Shown here: in pieces, positions 53,691-61,182 of the stretch | Numbering within the stretch: the stretch's first letter is position 1 | Layout of the letters: each line of letters begins with the position of its first letter | Program-made: the position numbers and the translations under genes | Origin: Promicromonospora iranensis | GTDB taxonomy: Bacteria > Actinomycetota > Actinomycetes > Actinomycetales > Cellulomonadaceae | Direction: 5' to 3' | Length of the DNA: 64,000 nt | Assembly (NCBI RefSeq): GCF_028994775.1 | Contig: NZ_JAJQMN010000001.1 | Location: 62,001 to 126,000 of the forward strand | Notes under the pieces: model-generated | Seen by the model: the letters and a program-made list of their open reading frames with translations, nothing else | What the model was told of the DNA's origin: nothing | Databases searched by the model: none

Positions 53691-53738
53691 TTCACACCGA
53701 AGAGGTCACTGGTTCGATCCCAGTATCGCCCACCGTGA
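53691..53738. repeat. attR core (48-bp direct repeat)
   Basis: Perfect copy of 37260-37307, i.e. the 3' part of tRNA-Val. The left half of the tRNA is absent here, so this is not a functional tRNA gene. Confidence 0.95.
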
Positions 53739-53740
53739 CG

Positions 53741-53783
53741 AAAGGCCCTCTGGCCAGCGGAAACGCAGGCCAGAGGGCTTTTT
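53741..53783 (+). terminator. displaced tRNA-Val terminator, GGAAAC loop
   Basis: Arms AAAGGCCCTCTGGCC and GGCCAGAGGGCTTTTT with an AGC-GGAAAC-GCA top. It is probably the chromosomal terminator of tRNA-Val before integration, now cut off from the tRNA by the element. Confidence 0.85.
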
Positions 53784-53826
53784 GCATGTCTGGCACCGGT
53801 GGACTGGTGTGCCATGACAGAGAAGC

Positions 53827-54006
53827 GTGGTTTCGGGATGGTCGCAGTCGACGTTCTGGGAGGCGTGGAACACGGCTCGTAAAGCGATCGGTCGGCCGGA
53901 TCTGCGGTTGCCCGACCTGCGCACGACGGCGGCCACGCTCGCGGCCGGTCAGGGTGCCGATGCGCGAATCGCTGGGGCGCTGGACGGGCTCGTTGGGATC
54001 GCCTCG
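53827..54006 (+). pseudogene. relic of a tyrosine recombinase C-terminus
   Basis: The frame reads STFWEAWNTARKAIGRPDLR, then LPDLRTTAATLAAGQGADAR, very like the integrase stretch FWxAWNxARKxxGRPDLRLHDLRHTGATLA. The catalytic HxxR/H residues are lost (LPDLRT in place of LHDLRH), no N-terminal part exists, and the frame then drifts into Arg/Ser-rich sequence. A decayed end of an older element that used the same tRNA site. Confidence 0.75.
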
Positions 54007-54232
54007 GTGGGCTGCGGAGACGGACGAGACCCCGAGGGGCTTGCAGGTTCCTGCAAGCTGCGTCCGCGCGGCCGGCGTTTACTGCGGTCCTACGAAGCAA
54101 CGGGGCAGGCCGACGCGTTCTGGCGGCGGTCTCCGGCGCCGCAATGGGCGCCGCCGTCCGCGACCAGGCGAAGCAGCGCTCGTCTGCCAGCGCCTGAGCG
54201 GTCAGGTCCCCACGTGAATACAGGAGGCACTC

Positions 54233-54676
54233 ATGGTTCAGAAACTCACCCGAGCACTGCTGACGTTTGCGCTCGTGGTCGGCGCACTCATCGTGGCGCC
54301 GAACTCAGCCACAGCTGCTAGCACGTGTGGGGGTACGCGAATCGACACGATCACGCACCGCAGCAGCGTGACGGGCAACGTCGTCGCCCACACCGGGATC
54401 TACAAGTTGAGCAATACCCGATACTGCGTTCGCTCGCTCAAGTACGGAGTACTGAACGGCACGCAGACGTGGATGAATCTCAAGGTCTACGAAACGCTCG
54501 GCCGGACCACGGTGGACCTTCTCGATGAGGACTACGGACACTTCTACGAGTATGCAGGACCTCTCACGGTCACCGTTTCCTCGTCTGACCGTTGCGTCGC
54601 ATTCGGTCTGGACATGAAGAACCGAGGCGGCAGCTACATCGTCGACAGTGACGACGTCTACGGCCCCTTCTGCTGA
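54233..54676 (+). CDS. small secreted protein, unknown
   Basis: 147 residues from ATG 54233 (AGGAGG upstream). A signal peptide (residues 1-28, ending SATA) precedes a beta-rich domain with four Cys (STCGG, RYCVRS, DRCVAF, GPFC) likely paired. Found at the right flank of the element, next to an integrase relic, so it may also be accessory. No family recognised. Confidence 0.75.
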   Translation: MVQKLTRALLTFALVVGALIVAPNSATAASTCGGTRIDTITHRSSVTGNVVAHTGIYKLSNTRYCVRSLKYGVLNGTQTWMNLKVYETLGRTTVDLLDEDYGHFYEYAGPLTVTVSSSDRCVAFGLDMKNRGGSYIVDSDDVYGPFC

Positions 54677-54758
54677 GCCCGGTCTGACCCAGATCGTAGG
54701 TAGCTGAGAGCAGTTGGTAACCCTGGCGTCGATGCCGGGCGAGTCTGGCTGAAGTACG

Positions 54759-54809
54759 GGAGCGGTGATCTCTGGCGCGGCGCGTCGGTCAGGACGAGAT
54801 CACCGCTCC
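54759..54809 (+). terminator. hairpin after the secreted protein gene
   Basis: Perfect 14-base arms GGAGCGGTGATCTC and GAGATCACCGCTCC with a 23-base loop, about 80 bp past the stop. Long loop, so it may be a regulatory dyad and not a terminator. Confidence 0.55.
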
Positions 54810-54914
54810 TGCGTGCTTGCCCCGACCATCTCGCGGGGGCCAGCCGGGGGGACGGAGCGGGTGACCACCTCACGCGCGCGAGACACCAGCCAGAACCCAA
54901 TCACCTCTTGCAAC

Positions 54915-54934
54915 TACCAACCTTCCGGTTGGTA
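54915..54934. promoter_or_regulatory. TetR operator, perfect 20-bp palindrome
   Basis: TACCAACCTTCCGGTTGGTA, 10 bp before the tetR ATG. Perfect 8-base arms around TTCC. Overlaps the expected promoter, so the regulator should repress itself and the two SMR genes downstream. Confidence 0.85.
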
Positions 54935-54944
54935 AAGTAGCCTC

Positions 54945-55475
54945 ATGAGCTCGAAGACCCAGATCCTCGACGGCGCCCTGGCCATGCTCCAGGACGGCTC
55001 CACGGTCTCCCTGGAATCGGCCGCACGGAAGGCAGGGCTGACCAAACCGGGCGTGATGTACCACTTCCCCACCAAGGAAGCCCTGATGGTCGCCCTGCTC
55101 GACCGCGTGGTCGACGACTGGGAGCTGGACCTGGCCGCGCGTCTGCCCGGGCCGGTCGAGACGGTCGCGCCCGGCGTCCGCATCCGCGCCTACCTCGACT
55201 GGGCGCTGGACTGCGACGTCGATCAGAGCGACCTCGTCATGTTCGCCGACCCCCGGCTGCGCGAGCAGCTCACCACCCGCTGGGTCGAGCGCATGCGCCC
55301 CTGGCTCGGGGTACCGGACGACCTGCCACCGGGCGTGCAGGCGCGGCTCGTCGCCGTCCGACTCATCGCCGAGGGCACCTGGTTCGCCGAGGCGCTCTGC
55401 GCGTTCCCGCCCGAGGGCGAATCGCGCGAGCAGCTGCGCGATCTCGCCCTGAACCTCCTGGAAGGCATCGAATGA
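54945..55475 (+). CDS. TetR-family repressor of the SMR efflux pair
   Basis: 176 residues. HTH: ILDGALAMLQDGSTVSLESA, then ARKAGLTKPGVMYHFPTKEA. Its stop overlaps the first SMR gene by 4 bases (ATGA), so all three genes form one transcript behind the palindrome at 54915. Likely released by a cationic drug or dye exported by the pump. Confidence 0.93.
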   Translation: MSSKTQILDGALAMLQDGSTVSLESAARKAGLTKPGVMYHFPTKEALMVALLDRVVDDWELDLAARLPGPVETVAPGVRIRAYLDWALDCDVDQSDLVMFADPRLREQLTTRWVERMRPWLGVPDDLPPGVQARLVAVRLIAEGTWFAEALCAFPPEGESREQLRDLALNLLEGIE

Positions 55476-55831
55476 ACCTCAAACCATGGCTGCTGCTCGC
55501 CGGAGCGATCGGCAGCGAAGTCACCGGCTCGCTCTCGCTCAAGGCCGCGATCGACCAGCCCGCCTGGTACGCCTTGGTCGTCGCCGGCTTCCTGGCCGCC
55601 TTCGCCTTCCTGGCTCTGACGTTGCGCGAAGGGATGGCGCTGGGTGTCGCCTACGGCATCTGGGGTGCACTCGGGGTGGCGCTCACGGCAGTCTTCGGGG
55701 CCGCCCTCTTCGGCGAACCGCTGACCCCCCTCATGGGCGTCGGCATCGCACTGATCATGGGCGGCGTCGTCACGATCGAGCTCGGGTCCCAGCGAGCCGC
55801 CGCCCGCGAGCGCCAGGAGGTGAACGCCTGA
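55472..55831 (+). CDS. SMR-family multidrug efflux subunit 1
   Basis: 119 residues with four membrane helices. The membrane Glu16 in GSEVTGSLSLKAA is the proton/drug site of small multidrug resistance proteins; GVAYGIWGALGVALTA is the family motif. Shares one base with the next gene. Such pairs (EbrAB/YkkCD type) form heterodimers inserted in opposite orientation. Confidence 0.93.
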   Translation: MNLKPWLLLAGAIGSEVTGSLSLKAAIDQPAWYALVVAGFLAAFAFLALTLREGMALGVAYGIWGALGVALTAVFGAALFGEPLTPLMGVGIALIMGGVVTIELGSQRAAARERQEVNA

Positions 55832-56151
55832 TGGCCTGGGTGTTCCTGGCCGTCGCCATCGTCACGGAGGTGTCGGCCGCGCTGTCGCTGAAGGCCGCGC
55901 TCGAAGGTCGCAAACGCTGGTACGTCGTCGTCGTGGCCGGGTACCTGACGGCGTTCACCGCTCTCACCCTGGTCCTCAACCTCGGGATGGGCATCGGTGT
56001 GGCCTACGGGATCTGGGCAGCCTCCGGCGTCGCGCTCACCGCGATCGCGAGCAAGTACCTGTTCGAGGAGCCCTTCACGAAGATCATGGCCGCGGGGATC
56101 CTCATGATCGCGGCCGGCGTCCTCCTGGTCGAGCTGGGCGCCGGCCACTGA
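55831..56151 (+). CDS. SMR-family multidrug efflux subunit 2
   Basis: 106 residues, four helices, membrane Glu13 in VTEVSAALSLKAA and motif GVAYGIWAASGVALTA. Partner of the gene before it. The first subunit has a basic C-terminal tail (SQRAAARERQ) that this one lacks, a common asymmetry in paired SMR transporters. Confidence 0.93.
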   Translation: MAWVFLAVAIVTEVSAALSLKAALEGRKRWYVVVVAGYLTAFTALTLVLNLGMGIGVAYGIWAASGVALTAIASKYLFEEPFTKIMAAGILMIAAGVLLVELGAGH

Positions 56152-56296
56152 ACGAGTTCGAGCGGGGCGGGCGCCCGCCCCGCCGACTCACGAGATCGCG
56201 CTCGACTAGTGACATAGTCAGGAATCCTCACTAATATCCGTTTTGCTGACAGTCCAGTAAGTACAACGGCGTACCACCGGAACGAGGAGACCTCCC

Positions 56297-57964
56297 ATGT
56301 CATCAGCACGATCACGTACCCGAAGGCCCAGACTGCGCAGGCTGGTGAACGCGATCGCCGCGTTCGGCGCGCTCGCCATCACCGCGACCGCACTCGTCGT
56401 CACCCAGCCCACGCCCGCCACCGCGGTCCCCGCCACGATCCCCCTGACCATCACCAACGACTCCGGCCGCGGTGACCAGGTCTTCATCTACGTCCTCGGC
56501 GACCCGCACACCGGCCGGCTCGGCTGGTCGGACGCGGCCGGCACGTTCCACCCCTGGCCCACCGTGGGCGGGACTCCGGTCGACGCACCCGACGCCTCGA
56601 TCGCCGGCCCGGCGGACGGGCAGTCGAAGACCATCCAGCTGCCCAAGATGTCGGGTCGCGTCTACTTCTCCTACGGCAGCAAGCTCTCGTTCAAGGTCGT
56701 GAACGACGGCCGCCTCGTCCAGCCCGCAGTGCAGAACCCGAGCGACCCGAACCGCAACAAGCTGTTCGCCTGGACCGAGTTCACGCTCAACAACGACGGC
56801 CTCTGGATCAACAGCACCCAGGTCGACTTCCTCTCCGCCCCGTACCAGACGGGCCTGCGCAAGGGCGACGGCACCGTGATCAGCACCGGCATGCTGAAGC
56901 CGGACGGCTACCAGAACGTCGTGAACGCACTCGCCGGCACGCCCGGCTGGAGCAACCTGGCCCAGCGTGCGCCCGACGGCTCCCTGCTGCGCGTCCTGGC
57001 TCCCGGTCACGCGATCGGGACCGGGCAGATCGACGCGAACATCCTGGCCGGCTACATCGACCGGGTGTGGGCCAAGTACACCAACGAGCCCCTCACCGTC
57101 GCGCCGTACTCGTACGACCCGGCCGCCCGGTTCACGGGCCGCGTGGTGAACGGCGTCATGCGGTTCACCAACGCCTCGGGCGCCTACGTCACGGAGTTCC
57201 GCAAGCCGTCGAGCGACTCCGTCTTCGGCTGCTACAAGGACCTGGAGGCACCGAACAACGACATCGGCGCCATCGCTCGCACACTGTGCGCCGGATTCCA
57301 CCGCTCGACCCTGCTGACCACCACCACGCAGCCCGGCACCAGCACCTCGGGCTTCTACCAGGAGTCCGTGACGGACTACTACTCCAAGTACATCCACCAG
57401 CAGATGGCGAACGGCAAGGCCTACGGCTTCGCGTTCGACGACGTCCTGGCGCAGGAGTCGCTCGTGCACGACGGCAACCCGTCGGCCGCCTACATCCAGC
57501 TCGACCCGTTCCAGGGTGCGGCCACGCCCATCGCGGGGTCCGACGGCGGCGGGGGCGACGGCGGCGCCGGCACTCTCCCGCAGGGCACCGGACCGCTGCG
57601 TGCTGCCAACAGCATGTGCGTGGACGTCCCGTGGGCCGACTCGGCAGACGGCAACCCGCTGCAGATCGTGAACTGCAGCGGTAACGCCGCCCAGACCTGG
57701 GCACGATCCGGGTCGACGCTGCGCGCGCTGGGCAAGTGCATGGACGTGTCGGGTGGCAGCACCGCCGACGGTGCCGTCGTGCAGCTGTGGACGTGCAACG
57801 GGACCGCGGCGCAGAACTGGACGTACCAGTCAGCCAGCCGCGCGCTCGTGAACCCTCAGTCCGGCAAGTGCCTGACGGCGGCCGGGGGTGCTCCCCTGCG
57901 CGACGGTCAGCGGCTCGAGATCCGTGCCTGCTCCGGCGCGGAGGCGCAGCGCTGGACCTTCTAG
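56297..57964 (+). CDS. secreted GH64 beta-1,3-glucanase with ricin-type lectin domain
   Basis: 555 residues. A long signal peptide (residues 1-43, ending PATA) precedes a GH64 thaumatin-like catalytic domain (about 46-410: IPLTITNDSGRGDQVFIYVLG, SGRVYFSYGSKLSFKVV, QVDFLSAPYQTGL and FAFDDVLAQESLVHDGNP). A GGGGDGG linker leads to a C-terminal RICIN/CBM13 beta-trefoil with repeated QxW units (AAQTWARSG, AAQNWTYQS, EAQRWTF). It should release laminari-oligosaccharides from fungal or algal beta-1,3-glucan. Lytic glucanases of this layout are known in Cellulosimicrobium and relatives. Confidence 0.93.
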   Translation: MSSARSRTRRPRLRRLVNAIAAFGALAITATALVVTQPTPATAVPATIPLTITNDSGRGDQVFIYVLGDPHTGRLGWSDAAGTFHPWPTVGGTPVDAPDASIAGPADGQSKTIQLPKMSGRVYFSYGSKLSFKVVNDGRLVQPAVQNPSDPNRNKLFAWTEFTLNNDGLWINSTQVDFLSAPYQTGLRKGDGTVISTGMLKPDGYQNVVNALAGTPGWSNLAQRAPDGSLLRVLAPGHAIGTGQIDANILAGYIDRVWAKYTNEPLTVAPYSYDPAARFTGRVVNGVMRFTNASGAYVTEFRKPSSDSVFGCYKDLEAPNNDIGAIARTLCAGFHRSTLLTTTTQPGTSTSGFYQESVTDYYSKYIHQQMANGKAYGFAFDDVLAQESLVHDGNPSAAYIQLDPFQGAATPIAGSDGGGGDGGAGTLPQGTGPLRAANSMCVDVPWADSADGNPLQIVNCSGNAAQTWARSGSTLRALGKCMDVSGGSTADGAVVQLWTCNGTAAQNWTYQSASRALVNPQSGKCLTAAGGAPLRDGQRLEIRACSGAEAQRWTF

Positions 57965-57972
57965 GTCCTTCG

Positions 57973-58007
57973 TCGCTGGTCGAGCGGCTCCGCCGCTCGA
58001 CCAGCGA
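57973..58007. terminator. bidirectional terminator
   Basis: Arms TCGCTGGTCGAGCGG and CCGCTCGACCAGCGA, 9 bp past the glucanase stop and 20 bp before the convergent reductase stop. Confidence 0.92.
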
Positions 58008-58027
58008 TCGGCCGTGCCTTGCCAGGT

Positions 58028-58609
58028 TCAGCGCCGCACCGGATACCTCAGGTGCACCGCCCGACGTCCCTGCACGACCGTCGGGTCCTCCAGCAGGTGC
58101 CGGCCGTCGAGATTCGCGAAGTACGGGATCCCCGCGCCGAGCAGCACGGGCGCGAGGCTGACGCACACCTCGTCCACCAGCCCGAGCGTGAGCGCCTGCT
58201 GGGCCACGCTCGCGCTCGCGACGGTGACGTCCTTGTCGCCCGCTATCTCCTTGGCACGCTCGATCGCTGTGCCGACGTCGCCCACGAAGGTCGTCCGCGG
58301 CCACCGGTCCGCGTCCTCGGGCGGCCGATGGGTGACCACGACGACCGGGACGCCCATCGGATGGCTGTCGCCCCACCCGTCGGTGATGTCGAACAGGCGC
58401 CGGCCCGAGACGAGGGCTCCCGCGCTCTCGATCAGGTCCCGCAGTACTGCCGCGCTCGCCTCGTCGACGTTGAGAGAGACACCCTCGTTGGCGCTGGGCA
58501 CGCTCACGTCCCCGGCGTCGTACCAGTCGAAGATGTCCTCGATGCCGTCGTCCGGGTCCGCGATGAACCCGTCCAGCGACATCGTCATGTGTGTGAAGAC
58601 CTTGCTCAT
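58028..58609 (-). CDS. dihydrofolate reductase-fold (RibD C-terminal-like) protein
   Basis: 193 residues. MTMSLDGFIADPDDG, then ALVSGRRLFDITDGWG, VVVVTHRPPED and VDEVCVSLAPVLLGAGIPYF are typical of the YyaP/RibD-C family. It is distinct from the relative at 35696. Substrate unknown; NADPH-dependent reduction is likely. Confidence 0.9.
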   Translation of the reverse strand: MSKVFTHMTMSLDGFIADPDDGIEDIFDWYDAGDVSVPSANEGVSLNVDEASAAVLRDLIESAGALVSGRRLFDITDGWGDSHPMGVPVVVVTHRPPEDADRWPRTTFVGDVGTAIERAKEIAGDKDVTVASASVAQQALTLGLVDEVCVSLAPVLLGAGIPYFANLDGRHLLEDPTVVQGRRAVHLRYPVRR

Positions 58610-58693
58610 GTGTTCTCTCCCTCCGGTTCTCCCTGACCGTCCGACTGCGGAGAACCGCAGTACTCATCGGTGCGCGGTCCCTAGGCTGAGGAG

Positions 58694-58819
58694 ATGAACC
58701 AGTGGGACACCGTCGACGGCGTCGTGACGTGGGTCCGCGCGCACTACCGGCCGCGCGCGGTGGAGACACGGCGGCAGAAGCGGTGGGTCGAGGCCGTCGC
58801 CGCATCCGCCTCGCCCTGA
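58694..58819 (+). CDS. possible 41-residue basic protein
   Basis: ATG 58694 is directly preceded by GAGGAG (spacing short). The product is basic and Trp/Arg-rich (MNQWDTVDGVVTWVRAHYRP, then RAVETRRQKRWVEA). It ends 6 bp before the 89-bp nested palindrome. It may be a real short gene or chance. Confidence 0.3.
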   Translation: MNQWDTVDGVVTWVRAHYRPRAVETRRQKRWVEAVAASASP

Positions 58820-58825
58820 CCTGCA

Positions 58826-58914
58826 CGGGGAGACACCACGCGATCGGGCTGTGTTGCCGACAGTAGACGATGTCTACCCGCGGCAACACAGCCCCAGGAG
58901 TACCTGTCTCCCCG
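58826..58914. repeat. 89-bp nested palindrome next to gap
   Basis: Three concentric stems share the centre 58870: CGGGGAGACA/TGTCTCCCCG (outer), GGGCTGTGTTGCCG/CGGCAACACAGCCC (middle) and GTAGAC/GTCTAC (inner, loop GAT). The internal loops are equal on both sides (10 and 10, then 3 and 3 bases). It starts 6 bp past the short frame and ends 20 bp before the gap stop. It may be a terminator or a small palindromic element. Confidence 0.8.
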
Positions 58915-58934
58915 GAGCGCCCCGGAGCCGCGGC

Positions 58935-59933
58935 TCAGTCGCGGGCGAGCAGCTCCAGCGTGTCGATCACGCGGTTGGAGAAGCCCCACTCGTTGTCGTA
59001 CCAGGCCACCACCTTGACGTGCTTGCCCTCGACGCGGACCAGCGCGGCGTCGAAGATCGCCGACGCCGGCTCGCCGGTGATGTCGCTGGAGACCAGCGGC
59101 TCGTCGGAGTAGTCGAGGATGCCCTGGAGCGGGCCTTCTGCGGCTGCCCGGTAGGCCGCGAGCACGTCGTCGCGCGTGACCTCGCGGGACACCGTCGTGT
59201 TGAGCTCCACCAGCGAGCCCACCGGGACGGGCACGCGGATCGAGTCGCCCGACAGCTTGCCGTTCAGGTTCGGCAGGACCAGGCCGATCGCCTTGGCCGC
59301 ACCGGTGGTGGTCGGCGCGATGTTGACGGCGGCGGCGCGAGCCCTGCGCAGGTCGCGGTGCGGACCGTCCTGCAGGTTCTGCTCCTGGGTGTAGGCGTGC
59401 ACGGTGGTCATGAAGCCGTGCTCGATGCCGGCCAGGTCGTCCAGGACGGAGGCCAGCGGAGCCAGCGCGTTCGTCGTGCACGAGGCGTTCGAGACGATCG
59501 TGTGCCGGGCGGGGTCGTAGGTGTCGGTGTTCACGCCGTAGGCGAGCGTGACGTCGGCGCCGGCCGAGGGTGCGCTGACCAGCACCCGGCGGGCTCCGGC
59601 GTCGAGGTGTGCGCGGGCGGCGTCGGCCGAGGTGAACCGGCCGGTCGCCTCGAGCACGATGTCGACGCCGAGCTCGGCCCACGGCAGCTTGGCGGGCTCG
59701 CGCTCGCCGAGCACCTTGATGCGGCGGCCGTCCACGACGAGCTCGTCACCGTCGACCTCCACGGCCCGGCCGAGGCGACCGAGGGCGCTGTCGTACTTGA
59801 GCAGGTGAGCGAGCGCGTCGGGCGCGGTGAGGTCGTTGATCGCGACCACGTCGAGGTCGCTGCCACGCTCGAGCAGGGCACGGAGGGAGTTGCGGCCGAT
59901 GCGGCCGAATCCGTTGATGGCTATGCGGGTCAT
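58935..59933 (-). CDS. gap: glyceraldehyde-3-phosphate dehydrogenase (type I)
   Basis: 332 residues from ATG 59933. NAD-binding INGFGRIGRNSLRA, active-site Cys in SNASCTTNALAPLA, then NIAPTTTGAAKAIG and WYDNEWGFSNRV. Full length. Many actinobacteria have more than one gap; the adjacent AraC-type regulator and upstream repeats suggest this copy is specially regulated and may not be the main glycolytic enzyme. Confidence 0.95.
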   Translation of the reverse strand: MTRIAINGFGRIGRNSLRALLERGSDLDVVAINDLTAPDALAHLLKYDSALGRLGRAVEVDGDELVVDGRRIKVLGEREPAKLPWAELGVDIVLEATGRFTSADAARAHLDAGARRVLVSAPSAGADVTLAYGVNTDTYDPARHTIVSNASCTTNALAPLASVLDDLAGIEHGFMTTVHAYTQEQNLQDGPHRDLRRARAAAVNIAPTTTGAAKAIGLVLPNLNGKLSGDSIRVPVPVGSLVELNTTVSREVTRDDVLAAYRAAAEGPLQGILDYSDEPLVSSDITGEPASAIFDAALVRVEGKHVKVVAWYDNEWGFSNRVIDTLELLARD

Positions 59934-59988
59934 GCGTCCATGCTCTGCCTGCGAACACATCGTCGAAAGCGGCTGGAACGCCATGGTG

Positions 59989-60037
59989 CGCAAGGATCAC
60001 GCCATACATAACGCCACTGCCCGCAAGGATCTCGCCA
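59989..60037. promoter_or_regulatory. 33-bp spaced direct repeats upstream of gap
   Basis: CGCAAGGATCACGCCA (59989-60004) and CGCAAGGATCTCGCCA (60022-60037) differ at one base and are exactly 33 bp apart, three helical turns. On the minus strand each reads TGGCGNGATCCTTGCG, and a partial TGGCGTT follows each. They lie 55-105 bp upstream of the gap start, just after the regulator gene, the arrangement expected for AraC-type binding sites. Confidence 0.75.
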
Positions 60038-60078
60038 CACCTTGCCCCCGTCGTTGGCCGAGCGACCAACAGGCCTCC

Positions 60079-61035
60079 TCAGGCCGAGAACGTGTGCCGG
60101 TACTCCGTCGGGGACGTGCCGAGGATCCGGTGGAAGTGCAGGCGCAGGTTGGCCGCGGTGCCCAGCCCCACACGGTGCGCGATCTGCTCGACGCTCAGGT
60201 CGCTGCGCTCCAGGAGCTCCCGCGCCAGGTCCACACGCGCCCGCAGGACCCACTGCATGGGCGTGTACCCGGTGTCCTCGACGAACCGGCGGGAGAACGT
60301 GCGCGCGGAGACCCGCGCGTTGCGGGCGAGCGCGTCGAGGGTCAGCGGCTCGGCCAGATGTTCCAGGGCCCAGGCGCGCGTGTCGGCGAACACGTCACCG
60401 AGCGGCTCGGGCACGCTGCGCGGCACGTACTGCGCCTGTCCCCCGCTGCGATACGGCGCGGCGACCAGCCGACGGGCCACGTGGTTGGACAGGCCCACAC
60501 CGTGGTCGCGCCGCACCAGGTGCAGGCACAGGTCGATGCCGGACGCCGCCCCCGCCGAGGTGAGCACCCCGCCCTCGTCGACGAACAGCACGTTCTCGTC
60601 GACCTGCACGAGCGGGTGCCGCTCGCGGAGCGCCTTCGTGTAGTGCCAGTGGGTGGTCGCCCGCTTGCCGTCGAGCAGCCCTGTCGCGGCCAGGGCGAAC
60701 GCCCCGGTCGAGATGGCGGCCAGCCGGGCTCCGCGGGCGTGCGCGGTCTTGAGCGCGTCAACGACGACGGCGGGCGGGTCGGCGGCCGCCGGTGTCCGGT
60801 AGCCGGGGACGAACACGGTGTCGGCGCGCTCCAGGGCGTCCAGCCCCTCGGCCACGTGGTACGAGAGGCCGTCACCGCCGGTCACCAGCCCGGGCGCGGC
60901 GCCGCAGACCCGCACCTCGTAGGGCATGCTCGGCCGGTTCGAGAACACCTGCGCGGGGATCCCGACGTCGAGCGGCTTGGCGCCCTCGAGCACGAGCACG
61001 GCGATCTGATGGTTCCTCCGGTGCGCAGCGGTCAC
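60079..61035 (-). CDS. GlxA/FtrA-type AraC-family regulator
   Basis: 318 residues from GTG 61035. Residues 10-190 are a DJ-1/PfpI-like domain (IAVLVLEGAKPLDVGIPAQVF, and ISTGAFALAATGLL, where the usual nucleophile Cys is Thr). The C-terminal AraC HTHs start near residue 215 (LTLDALARNARVSARTFSRRF, then SVEQIAHRVGLGTAANLRLHF). It precedes gap on the same strand with the direct repeats between them, and probably activates gap. Confidence 0.92.
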   Translation of the reverse strand: MTAAHRRNHQIAVLVLEGAKPLDVGIPAQVFSNRPSMPYEVRVCGAAPGLVTGGDGLSYHVAEGLDALERADTVFVPGYRTPAAADPPAVVVDALKTAHARGARLAAISTGAFALAATGLLDGKRATTHWHYTKALRERHPLVQVDENVLFVDEGGVLTSAGAASGIDLCLHLVRRDHGVGLSNHVARRLVAAPYRSGGQAQYVPRSVPEPLGDVFADTRAWALEHLAEPLTLDALARNARVSARTFSRRFVEDTGYTPMQWVLRARVDLARELLERSDLSVEQIAHRVGLGTAANLRLHFHRILGTSPTEYRHTFSA

Positions 61036-61182
61036 GCGCAGAAGCGTAGGCGCCGCCCCGCGTCGATACTTTGGTGCAACGTTGACTCAAGGGTGGATCC
61101 GTCACTACGGTGGCGGCGGCCGCCCGTCACCACGACGGCCCACCGCTGTTCGAGATCAGAGCCGATCCGAGAGGTGACAGAC

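Larger units (their letters stand above)
37260..53738. mobile_element. AICE-like integrative element at tRNA-Val(CAC)
   Basis: A 16.43 kb insert (plus one repeat copy) between 48-bp perfect direct repeats of the tRNA 3' part. Gene order on the minus strand, from 48301 leftwards, is two small proteins, a small membrane protein, FtsK/TraB-like translocase, a multi-TM protein, three small proteins, a cytosine methyltransferase, DUF3631 ATPase, excisionase-like HTH and integrase. The right part is plus-strand regulators and cargo. With an FtsK-type translocase and no relaxase it matches actinomycete integrative and conjugative elements, which replicate after excision and transfer double-stranded DNA. 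Confidence 0.88.

Noticed and set aside
53691-53733. Possible fourth tRNA-Val gene at the right end
   Set aside because: Only the anticodon-loop-to-3' part is present; the 5' half is replaced by element sequence, so it is attR.
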